A stretch of DNA of 64,000 nt, taken from assembly GCA_024516035.1 (NCBI GenBank), contig CM044958.1, positions 20,916,568 through 20,980,567 of the forward strand. Reading direction: 5' to 3'. The notes under the pieces are model-generated. The model worked only from the letters and a program-made list of their open reading frames with translations, did no database searches and had not been told where the DNA came from. This document shows positions 45,330-56,742 of this stretch, in pieces (the first letter of the stretch is position 1; every line of letters starts with the position of its first letter). The translations under genes were made by a program, and so were the position numbers. Source of the stretch: Bactericera cockerelli (lineage: Eukaryota; Arthropoda; Insecta; Hemiptera; Triozidae).

Positions 45330-48300
45330 TTTTTATATTAGAATAAGATATAATAGTAATAAATGGGTAGCTCCCGTAAATTAATTTAAAATTAAAAAAA
45401 AATATAAAAGGAAAATAGAAAAGTGGATATAATATACTCGTAATATACAGGTGTCATACATAACTAAAGGGCGGGGTTATTCCCTTTGGCAATCTCTTCC
45501 AACCAACCCTTATTTTTTTAGACCTAGAAATCTCAGGGTTAAATATCTTCTTTGCGATCACTGAACTTCATAATTGGTGTCGGGAACATAATATTTCATT
45601 TTATATTCATTGCTATTAGACCAGCGTTGGCTAATGGTTAGCTCTAATGTTATACCATGTTCAAAGTTGCTCTATCTTTATGGCTTTTGGTGTTAACGCA
45701 GAGTAATTCACGGACTCAGAGTTTCTTTTGTCCTGATTAACTATTATACTTTGCATCAGTGGTGCTCAGACTAAAATGGTAACCTTTCTTTTATTTGATG
45801 CACCTGCAGGACAAACCTATAGAAAATAAAATAGGTACCTACCTAGTTGCTACATACTCGTGCATCATAATTTATGATGTATTTCGATTTTCGTCCCGAG
45901 TGAAACATAGAAGCACTAAAAAAGTATCTACCTTCCTAAATATTATCAGAATACAGATAGCTGGCAGATTTGAAATAAATAATCATGTCAGGAAAAAGTC
46001 AACGACTCAAAAATACTTGACGTTTGGACGAGACTGAAATAGCTCAAACGTTTCTTAAAATTAGAGACAACTTACATAATTGTGTTTCACTCACCCAAAT
46101 AAAACGGTTAAATGCTTACCCTAAGCATAACACATTGAACCTATTACTTACCAACTCAGTGTCATCAACACAAGTTGTCGTAGCTAAGCCGCTTTCACAC
46201 ATAGCAAGAACATTTCCTATTATTAGCCAGGTAGGTATTTGAGAAGACCTAAAACAAATTATTTCTGAGTTAGCCACCACTTGTCCACAGACAGAGGAGT
46301 CTATTAGAGTTTAATAAAAGCCCAGGCGAGTGCTCATGAATATAATATGTTGTAGGTACAATTAGTTTATTATCTAAGATAATAATAGTGTATGGTGTTT
46401 AAATAGTAAAGAAGTACCTACTGGAGGTATTAACTACTACTCCAAGTGTTCCAAAGTACCTATTGATGATGTTCAAGCACCTTGTGCTAGGAAAGTACAC
46501 AAAGGAACTAGGTATAACTGAGAGCATAGGTATTGGTCTGGCTATGTGATGAGGTAGACACAGAGCTTTCAACTCAATGAGCAGACGCGGTCATTACCAT
46601 GACTATACATGGAACAAAACGATCCTTTATGTTGGTTGGAAGGGTCATATTGTGGTGCTTAGGTACTTCACAAAGTTAAGTGTTAGCGTGATCGAAACAT
46701 TGAATTCCGAAGAAAATAAATATACACCCGAAAAAAATATTGAAAAGCCTTTTATGTAAGAAAATGTTTTACACCTTATACTCTGTCGCGCTCTCTAATA
46801 TTTCTTTCTATAGGGCGTTCTTCACAACTTGGCCGTGGTGTTTACCTAGTAGCTCTGTTTTCATTTTTCCTGTACACAGTATATTATGTACACGTTGAAC
46901 ATGTTCATATTATACGTTCTACAGACCTACTTCAGTTGCCAAGAGTGGCATCAGGAGTCGGCCTAATCGTACGGTCAGACCACCATTATAAGTCAATTGA
47001 TGAGAACCGACGCCCGCCCGCCGACCATACCTCCTGCAAAATGAACATAATATCTACGTCGGAATTAATTAAGTGTTACACGTTGTTATTAAATAAGAAA
47101 AACAATTTAATTACAAGTAGGTACATTATGATGGTCCGTTATGTTTACAATTTAACGGGAATACTCATGATGAATGGAGGAAGGAAGGAGGTTAGGACAC
47201 AGAGATAAGTGGCTATTTTCTGAGCTAACATGAAGCATTAGCATTTTGTGAATAGGGTGGTACTAACTAGAAATCCTGGAACTTTCAAATGAATGGCCGC
47301 TTTCTTAAAAATCATTATTAATAAATTGTTATTTGTAATTTTTAGTAAAACATGCCAAACGTTAACTTCCAAATATAATATGTAAACTGCTAATAAAAAT
47401 AATAAGGGACTCTTCAACTCTTTAGTCCTATGGCTGCAGTATACATAAAGTAACGGTTTATAATATTGTAAATGCACTGGTGTGACAACACATGACTTTC
47501 CTTATAACTCGAAAAGAAAAAAGTTAGTCTAAGCGGGACCCGCCCCCAAAATACCGGTAAATTGAAACATTGGTTTCTATTTTTATCTTTAAACCAATCC
47601 GAAGGGACGGATTGGTTTGCTTATCCTATAATGAGGAGAGTATTGTATTCGTCAAAAAATTGATAGGATCAGAAAAGTAAAGAAGTGAGAATTGTTGGCA
47701 ACTACTCCCATGATTGAAATTTGTAAGGATAGTTAATTCATATCACGGGGATGGACGACCAATTTCAATGATCAAGCTCCTTCCATGTTCAATACCTAAT
47801 TCAATATTTATTTTGAGTCAAACTGTTAAACTTCATAAGAAACTTGAGAACTAGGTATACCTTTTGTGAAATGGTGCCCTAACATGTTCCTTAGCATCAA
47901 AACTCTACCCAATTAAATGTAGTATTATGTATTTTAATAATAATTGGAGTTGTTGTGTCCGTACTGCCAGATTGCACTGTTAGATGCTAGATGATCCTGA
48001 ATTTGATGTTCACTTGTTCAGTGATACACTCGGTAGATTCTATTAGGCTCCCAACATGATACGTATTGTTCTGTCAGGATTAAAATATTGTAATTTATTC
48101 AGACATGGAAATGCAATTATTTATTATGTAAGTATAATCTTAGTGTCAGAATGCATTTGACTTCAGGGGATTTCGCAGTTGGTGGGGGTGACTTATGGTT
48201 GGGCTCTACTGTAGAAAATAACGTGCCACTGCCAAATACTGCCTTAGGATATTTTGAACACTTCCAGTTGGTCAACAGAACACACAAAAAACCCGCGTTA

Positions 48301-49291
48301 CAAAAAAATAGAAACCAACAGTTAGAGATTTAGCTATCTCCTTGAGTTTGCACTTCTTCTCAAAATTCTAAGAGTAAGATCGGAAGGGTTGCATCGTTCA
48401 TTGAGTCTGAAAGACTTATCACACTGTGACCCATATATCGCGATAGTGTACTAATAGTAAGTATACCTAAATTACCTGGATATATGTAGGTACTATGTAT
48501 GTATATGGAGAAGTAGCCAAGTACTAATAAGATATCAATGTAACAGATTAATCGAAACTGTATTGACAGGCAACATTAACTTGGTTGTTGTTCTTCAATT
48601 TTTTCTACATAAGGGAAAACCGACAGTCCGGTGGCATGAGATCCATAAAACGCACACAGAGGACATGACATGTGTAAGTTTGTTTCTCTTCGGGAGGTAC
48701 TTCCATGTTGTACAAATATGTATGTCGGCATGATCAGGACTATCAGCGAGTATACCACACATGAAGTGGCCACCATCTATCTTCATTGTCCAGAACAACT
48801 CATCTCGGAATAAGAAACTCCGGCGATTATCACTCTTCAGATAGCTCCATCCTAATTAGTGATTATGACTGTCTTGATTATTATTATTATTGTGCTGGTA
48901 GAAAGAGAAACCAGTTTTAATTGAAAGCGATACCTGGACATTACTGTGGCGTACCTTCTGTCCTTCACTAATTTCTGTGCTAGTCCTGGCGAGTGATAAT
49001 GAAAAAAAAAACACATAAATTGCCAACTTTAACGCAAGTATGAAATTGTACTTACCGACAGAATGACATGTAGTCATGTAAACACTTTTTGTTTTAATCA
49101 ATGCCAATGTAGGTATATATCGGTGTTTTCGCTTTTAGAAAAAAATAACTTAACAAACCAATGAGAGCATCGTCTAAACAAGGCTTATGTTGTGATTATT
49201 TAATATTCAGTCTGTGCTTAAACAGATGTGTAGAAATATGCGCAATGATTCTTAAATTTAAGAATCATTATAAAATGTTCCTTATACTTCA
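45330..49291. other. Largely unique AT-rich sequence
   Basis: No gene supported. 47591-47618 is an 11-bp stem, six-base loop hairpin (AAACCAATCCG/CGGATTGGTTT), followed by a minus-strand fragment of the 1795-2260 repeat end (CTTATCCTATAATG). Short frames near 48576-48798 overlap in different frames and match nothing I know. Confidence 0.4.
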
Positions 49292-49403
49292 TAGACGTTT
49301 TTGTATTAATTCTGTGGCGCTAAGTCTCTGATTGCGTACCTACTGTCTTAAATGGGGAAACCCGATGCTAAGCAATGACTTAAGTTATGGATTAATTTCG
49401 CCC
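49292..49403 (+). mobile_element. PIF/Harbinger-type MITE, copy 2, 5'-truncated
   Basis: Begins inside the family at TAGACGTTTTTG, shares CTGTGGCGCTAAGTC and GACTTAAGTTATGG, and ends ATTAATTTCGCCC before TTA. The first TIR bases are lost. Confidence 0.75.
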
Positions 49404-49406
49404 TTA

Positions 49407-52400
49407 AACTGGAATTTGAATGAACATTCAAACCTCATAGAACTGGATTAGGCGTAATGAAATATTGAAATTCCTTCTTTATTGAACTATTGAAATTCCG
49501 TCTTTATTGAACATCTTAAACATACTTGTAAAACAAACCTTCATACATTAAAAACTCTCCTAGGAATTTACGGTCCAGTCAGTATACATACTTACATATA
49601 GTATCTATAAATGAACAATATTACTGGCCGCAACGACGCACGAGTTGTACAGCTAGTAACAATGGGTCTATGTTTTTTTTTTTCTCTCCAGATGTTAAAA
49701 GTTAATCATAAATAATTGATGAGTTGATTTCCTATTAATCCATCATAGCTAATTATGAAGTTCAATGTTTTGATTTATTGTTTTTTATCTGCTGGAGTAA
49801 ATAAAAAAGTCTATGAACTTTTTAATCTTTGTGCATTTCTGAAAATGTCGAGAGGTTGTTGTATGATTTATTGCTTTGCTTTGCCTTATCTTATCATCGT
49901 AGGTGAAACTATTTTATCCTCTTTTGTTGTAATAAAATTATGAACCTCTCAAAAATATGTTCATAGGTTTACCTACCTGTGCAAAAACGTCCTATTATAT
50001 ATTATTGTAAAATATTGAACAAAAAATGTGCAAGAAATAAAATTTAGTCAAAATCCGAAAGTACCTAATACATTTCTTGAGTCTGAAACATTTCCCGAGC
50101 CATTTGTTAGCGAGACTGAAAGTATAAGAGGCCTACTCCTTGAGTATTGTGTCCTCATTACCTTTCTATCTTTCAGTTTTCAACAGCATGACAAGCACGT
50201 AGGTACCTCATCTCACCGAGTTGGTTTTTGGTGAAAGCCTCAAGAGTTGGTACTCGGTTACGTGGAGATCCACATTTCCATGTGATATAATAACGAGGAC
50301 ACACACGATACTCGAGACCAGAAGGTCACCTGGTCACATCCTCAGAATGGCTGAAAGAAAGTTGATCCAATTTCCAGTCATAATCCCATGGATCCATCAT
50401 GGGAAGCGAGCTGAAATGTGATGCGTCTCTGTCACTGTTTGGGACTAGGTTGACGACTTGCATTATACATTACCTACTAGACTAGTTCAGGGTCAATGTG
50501 GGTCGTTGTGTTAGCGGTGAGATGTTTTGACCGCTAACTACTTAGTAGAGAGCAGATTCAATATGCTCCGACCGTAACATTTGAAAAACCTTGATTTTTT
50601 TTTTAAATATAATCTTATTTTTGTGTATCCCATGTATACAAGATACTTGGAATTTTATTTAGAAGTTTAATTGTAATGCTTTTTCACTAAGGACTCCTCC
50701 AAACCTTAGCATATAATTAAGTTAGAGGGTTTAATGAAAAAATGGAGTTTTTATAAGCATCCCAGCCGTTCTCGTCACGCTTATATTCATACATTTTAGG
50801 CATTGTTTTTTACATTCAGATGCCTCCTTCAATTTTGAAGTTAAAAAGTCCCATCAATTAATGGAGACCAAAGATCACACATGTACCTATTTGGTCACCG
50901 AATCAAGTTACTTAGGAATTTGACCGATCGACTCGAAAGTCTGCGGTTATTTCCTGGGATCAAGTTTTACTTTCGATCATAATAGACTTAAGTAAACCTC
51001 ATTATTTTGGTTCCCAACTTTCTTCGTTCTAAAGTAAATCTTCTGAAATTTCTGAAATAATTGCATTCCCGTGTATTGCTACAACATTGAGTAAGTCTTT
51101 CACATCGTCATTGCTCTGAAAATGACTCTGAACTAACAAGGCTGTAATAAGGATAGGGTTATGCAATACTAGGAACTGTTGGAGAAATTTAATTCAAAAA
51201 ACGAAAAATTACCAGTAGTTTAAGAAGACTAAGAAGAGATATTTCACAAAAAATCTCACAGCATGACACTGAAAGAAGACAATCATGCTGGTGAAATATT
51301 ATGAACACTTGCGGCGAACAATAAGTTTAGTGTTAAATTTGAATACTCATGTTGCGTAGTTAAAACAATACGGAGATGGAGACAAATGAGACCACTGTGA
51401 TGTAACAAGTGAACAATTTATTGAAAACGTAACTCTTTAAAAACTGTTACAAGAGTAAACTTACTGACAAGATGATGAGCATTAATCATGCAAGGTGTTT
51501 GATAAGTTAAGAAGCTGTCAATTTTTAGGGTCAGTCTTCGAATTCAAATTAAAAATAAAGAAGTTGGGATACTCATCTTTTATCTCTCTTTTCTTTCTTC
51601 TCTTTTTATCTTTAAAATAAAAAAATAGTATAATATTGCTATTGGAGAATGTACAATTGCTCATGTCCATAATATATGCTTGTCTTCAACTTAAAAAACA
51701 AATTAATCTCACATCATCAAAAAACGCCTTACTTAAAGTTTTTCGTGCTTTGGCCTTTAAATGTTATAGAAAATTGAACTCTCTTTGAAAAAATGTCCAT
51801 AAAAAAATATTTCTCAAAATAGTGTCTTTAAAGGGAAAGATCTTTAAATCCTATTCATTGGATTGTAGGATTAGATATTTGGACAAACTGGACGGATTAA
51901 GACATAATATATACAGAATTGTATAAGATAAGGAGGTATACCTCCTTATTATATTATGCCTATTTTTTATCATAATATACAATTCTGTATATCATATACC
52001 TACAATTTATGAGAATATTCTGGGCTTCTAAAATCAGCGTTCAAATGAGAATGAGAGTTGTTCAGTAGGTGTAACCAACTACCAAGACGTCTGTTACGCA
52101 AACAGACTAATAGTTATATTTTATTCAACATTATGTTCAACGAATTGAAGAAATTCTCAAGAAGATGAAAACAGTAGATAATGGGCTGAAGACGCGACTC
52201 TGTCGTGTTTACAGAACGCTGCATACGCGTAGGTACAACTGTAGGCTTACACATTAATTTACACAATCGTGGTAATATAGCATTGAAAGTGAAAATGAGT
52301 GTTTGCTTCATCATTACTTATTCATAAATGAAGAGAAACACCATTTTCACTTTATCCTCATCGCCATTATCACCAACAACACCATTATGACTGCAGCCAT

Positions 52401-53160
52401 AGTCATCATTGTGCCACCACGTTGATATCTATTGTTTGAATCCATTTCCGCTTATTACTGCAAATTAGTAACAATTTACTCTCTGGAACAAGACGAGGAA
52501 ACAGCCAGAGATAACTCAATCTTTGAGATTCATACTGAGCTCGTTATCATCATATCAATGGAGAATAGGAAGATATAGACTCAAATGACAGAAACAGTTT
52601 TCTGTGTGTGGGTGAGATATGGATACTAAAAAAAACTTTAAACGGAATAATTGTGCAAGGTAAAGTATTATCTTTGGTCATGAAAATATTAATTAGTTTT
52701 ATTAAATAAATAAAAATTCATAATATAAAATAAAACATTTTTGCAAGTTAATATGAAACATGATTACACGAACATTTCTCGGAAAAACAGAAGGTTCTAG
52801 TGACAGATACCACTAAACAAATTAAAGAAAAAGGCAATTAGAGAGGTTAGTTGATGGCAAGGTTATTCAGAACTATAACCTGCTGATGAGAGCAAATAAG
52901 CTCGAAACAGCTGTCCAGGTATGTTCTGATATTCATGTACATCTAATACAACTTCTCACTTTTCTGTTTATACTGATAGTTTGCGAAATAATTAAATGAA
53001 CATAAAGTTTACTGATGCATCATCAATAACAACCAAAACATCTTGTGATTTTACTTCCGTTTTACACAGTGCATTGACAATTAATAAATTTTGATTGAGC
53101 TCTGATATTTAATAAAATCCGAAATTTTTGGACAAAAAAATCAAAAAATAAGGTCCACGA
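49407..53160. other. Largely unique AT-rich sequence
   Basis: No supported gene. A nested inverted repeat at 51909-51992 is listed separately. Other short frames are unsupported. Confidence 0.4.
51909..51992. repeat. Nested inverted repeat (cruciform-like)
   Basis: Outer 17-bp arms ATATACAGAATTGTATA and complement (51909-51925, 51976-51992) enclose a 22-bp perfect palindrome ATAAGGAGGTA/TACCTCCTTAT at 51928-51949. Confidence 0.85.
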
Positions 53161-53169
53161 CTTCCTTCC

Positions 53170-53262
53170 TCTGAATGTGGGGTAACAACCCCATCGTGAT
53201 ATGACCATGCATTTGAACGCGACTTTGAACCACAAGAAAATAATAATAATAATAATAATAAT
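53170..53262 (+). repeat. SINE body fragment with (ATA)n tail
   Basis: GGGGTAACAACCCCATCGTGATATG and TTTGAACGCGACTTTGAACC match the 3' body of the 5S SINEs in diverged form; a trinucleotide run follows. Head missing. Confidence 0.5.
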
Positions 53263-54156
53263 CTTTCTCTATTAATCCTGGCCCAAACACAGAGGTGCCT
53301 CTTCAATAAAAATAATTCTAACATGTTTCAGATATTTTCGAATATTTTGCATGAAGTAGTAAAATATATCCATGATAGTATTGTTTACATTTGAGCTGGT
53401 GTTTAGTAAAGTTATGTTGTCGAAATCCTCCTCTGGCCTCTGGTTTACAACAATACCTATTCCAGCCAAGTTGGCTAAATCTCTAGCATCACCAAACAAT
53501 AGTAAGTTGTCACCACAAAGCACATTACCACAAAGTATTTCAAATTCACATGGCTAGTGTGGTGATCAACCAGATCAACACTATCATTATTAAAACGTAA
53601 TAAAATAAATTACTCACAGCACAGACATATCTATCAATAGTTTCTCGCTGACAGTGTCATACATAATCCGCAGTATTAGGAAAAAGAAGCTTTAACAGAT
53701 TTATCCGCTTTGCGATATGTTCAATGTTTCTGAAGAAACTATTGGAAATCCAAAAAAATATTCTTCTCTATTGTCTTTTACGATTGAAGTGGGTTATTCA
53801 TTCACCATTAAATAGCGTTGTTTCTGACCGCGCAGAGGATGCGTTTAAATTTTACAAATATAATGATATCCCTCGCACGTTGAGAACCCATGTTGAAACT
53901 GTCAGAGTTCTTGCTGCTCAAAAATTCGATAATGAGACATTCGTGCTATTAAACACTCTCGGTTTTAATTGAAACTTTTTTTTTTTTAAGAAACGAGAAA
54001 CTTTTTGAAACCTTTTCGCCTCAAGTGGTTCCAAGCTAAGTTAAGTATCTCACCAGCTCAAATAGTCAAGGCTAAAACCAGGGGAAATTTAAGGACTTTT
54101 CGCATTTACACCAACCCGGAAAAGTCATAAAAAAACTCTATGGTTTCTAAATAATT
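53263..54156. other. Unique sequence with two short frames
   Basis: A minus-strand frame ending at 53272 (about 83 residues) and a plus-strand frame ending at 53972 (about 82 residues) have less biased composition than most here, but no motif, partner exon or splice site was established. Confidence 0.3.
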
Positions 54157-54159
54157 TAG

Positions 54160-54286
54160 GCGGAATTAATAGACAACATCCATAACTTAAGTCGTTGGTA
54201 AGTGTCGGTTTTCCTTATCTTACACAGTACGCAATCGGTGACTTAGCGCCACAGAGGTATTACAAAAACGTCTATTAATTCCGCCC
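54160..54286 (-). mobile_element. PIF/Harbinger-type MITE, copy 3
   Basis: Opposite orientation to copy 1: GGCGGAATTAATAGAC...GTCTATTAATTCCGCCC with TTA on both sides (54157-54159, 54287-54289). The interior is clearly homologous to copy 1. Confidence 0.82.
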
Positions 54287-54289
54287 TTA

Positions 54290-55751
54290 ATCTATTTCAG
54301 CCTCTGTAACTTTAAGATAAAGCATAAGTCAAAACGTGAAAAGTTTTAATCACACTACATAAAACAAGCTCATAAAGTTGCTTCTCTCAGTATCACTTTT
54401 CCCCATGAGACTTCTAATGATCGGTCTGATATTCATTTTATATTCCTTTGTCCTATTCCTTTGTACTCTCAATTGTCATCCACTCAATATTTAATCAGGC
54501 CCTGCCAACTGTTCTTATAAAAAGTCTTCGGCCATTGCGGGTGAAGTGATTCTGTCCATTTTTGGACTCAATTTCACCTTCATCAGAATGATGAATATCT
54601 ATTATCGATTTCTGTTGAAAATTTATTCGAACAAGGTCGTAAATAAAATCCTGAGGCAAGTGATCGCAAATCGTATGACAAATTGTTAAGAAACCTATTT
54701 TTGGTTTCGACAGATCAAGAAAGACGAGTTTTGTTACTTCTTATTTTTTTCATAAATGGAATGCCATGTGCCTTTTGATTATTGTTTTTGGTGATGACGA
54801 TCATAGTGGCAGTGATGATAATGATTCTCATATTGATTTTGAGAAATGTAGGTTCCTGTTTTATGCTGAAACAATGCTCAATAAAGAATGTTTCATGAGT
54901 GTCAACGATTGATATTTCTGACACTAGGTTCTGAATTGATGCGGATTTTATTTTGAAACTTTTAAAACTTCTCTTTGACGAATTCCAGAGTATTTCTCTT
55001 TTTGAGACCTGAGGACCATGTCTTGAAAGTGCTCCGATATAAATTTTATAAATATCCTTTAGTTTATTGTCGATGTGTCAGGGTGCTCACATTTCATGTG
55101 ATACTGAAAGCAAAAGTGGGGCAGGGATAGTAAATGTATATTGTAAAGAAAGAGAGTGAGAGCGAGAACTGGAAAGAAGAGATACCGACAGGCAAATTTG
55201 CATACAAATTAGTCCATTATATTTTTTTTTTCTCATTGTATGGTTATTTTCTAGTAGTAGGTAATAGTAGTTTACGTGTTGCATTGAGGAGGATTCTTTC
55301 AGACTGCAGGACAGTCCATATTAGGTATACCTACAATATGTATATTATGTGTAACACTCTATGTCTTATATATATGTAGATATTCTCATTATATACCAAT
55401 CTGTGCATACCACACGAGGTACAACTACATACATTATTAGTTATATACGTTTAGAGTTCTGTATAATATAGATTGGCGCAGACTTTGTACTCCACAATTC
55501 TCTTACATGCTACCGAAACAAATTATCATACATAATGGGGAATCGAATCAGTATCCCCGCGCAATTTAACCGTATCGCGTGCGAGCTTCATCCAAGCAGA
55601 GTTAATCAAAGTGCGGTAGGTATGGGATCAAAATTGGATTGTTCATCGACAAAAGTCATGTCCATACATACTCGTATAATTTCAAATACGAAATTCTGAG
55701 CCTCGAGTATTTTGCCTTGACATACCGTTCCATTTAAATTTTATATTAAAA
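54290..55751. other. Unique AT-rich sequence
   Basis: No supported gene, RNA or repeat boundary. Confidence 0.35.
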
Positions 55752-56030
55752 AGGGAGACTAGAGGGTCCGTCTCTTTGAATATATGCACACCTCTTGAAG
55801 GGTTTGTCTTTTTAAAAGTTTGCACACCTTTTGAAGGATTCGTCTCTTTTAAACATTACTCATCTCTTGAAGGGTTCGTCTCTTTGAATCTTTGCACACC
55901 TCTTAAAGTGTTCATTTCTTTGAATATTTGCACACACCTTTTTAACGTCTCTTTGAAAGTTTGCACACCTCTTGAAGGGTTCGTCTTTTTGAAATTTTGC
56001 ACACCTCTTGAAGAACCCTTTGGAATATAA
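55752..56030 (+). repeat. 36-bp minisatellite, about seven copies
   Basis: The GCACACC core recurs at 55786, 55822, 55894, 55930, 55963 and 55999, i.e. every 36 bp with one 72-bp step containing a diverged copy and one 33-bp step. Units read TTTGCACACCTCTTGAAG plus GGTTCGTCTCTTTGAAA. Because 36 is divisible by three, frames stay open on both strands, which explains the short repetitive peptides. Confidence 0.9.
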
Positions 56031-56171
56031 ACTCTTAGAGAATAGAGTCATAAAATCTCGTTTTTATTACAGCTTCGCAGATTAATGTTGCGGTTATATA
56101 CCGCCATCACCCACAGATGCAGAAATTCAAGTCCAAGTCTATGCGCATTATTGTTTTCATAAGTACTAGTA

Positions 56172-56742
56172 CAGGGTCCGCCATGATCATGAACCATTTT
56201 GAAATGGCTATATTTTCGAAACTGAAGTTTTATAATGAATTTTTATTTAGTGGGATGCTAGAAAACAGAATGCTATTTATTGTAACATTCATAATTCACG
56301 TTTTGAAGACCTCATTACGGAGATGTTGGCCTCAATGCAGAGTGCATGAATTCAGAGATCAGACGTGGTCTCAAGTTGCTCATCGCATTTATCAACATGT
56401 ATGTATTCATGTGGGGATAGTATTGATCTTCAGGTCAAATAATATTTTTCAGTTCTTGTGAAGTTTTTGGTTTTCACCCGAATCAAGCATACAAGAAATC
56501 AATGCTATCCCCAAAGACATTTCAGTAAATGCGTTGCGCAGCTCGAGAGAATGTCTGAATTCATGCATTCTGCATCAAAACCAACGTCTTCATAGTGATT
56601 GATGTGATCTTCAAAATGTGAATAGGTGAGTATCATTATAAATGGAATTTTTTGTTTTCTAGCATTCCAACAAAGAAAAACTCATTTTGAAACTTCAGAT
56701 GGGAAAATATAGGCATTTCAAAATGGTTCATGGCGGACCCTG
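56172..56742. mobile_element. TA/CAGGGT foldback element K
   Basis: Ends CAGGGTCCGCCATG and CATGGCGGACCCTG with TA on both sides. Arms include AACCATTTTGAAATGGC/GCATTTCAAAATGGTT and continue, diverged, for about 280 bp, including GGGGATAG/CTATCCCC near the centre. An open frame of about 114 residues here crosses one arm and is not a gene. Confidence 0.78.

Noticed and set aside
24605..49660. Further CTAG ends (for example near 12405 and 49651) as Helitrons
   Set aside because: No hairpin at the right distance was seen at 12405 or 49651; only 24605 was kept, at low confidence.
53272..53523. 83-residue minus-strand frame with protein-like composition
   Set aside because: No domain, splice site or neighbouring exon could be shown; left as unsupported.
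55752..56030. CRISPR-like array
   Set aside because: Units are contiguous with no unique spacers; a minisatellite in eukaryotic DNA.
56117..56461. 114-residue open frame
   Set aside because: Crosses an arm of the foldback at 56172-56742 and shows no motif.
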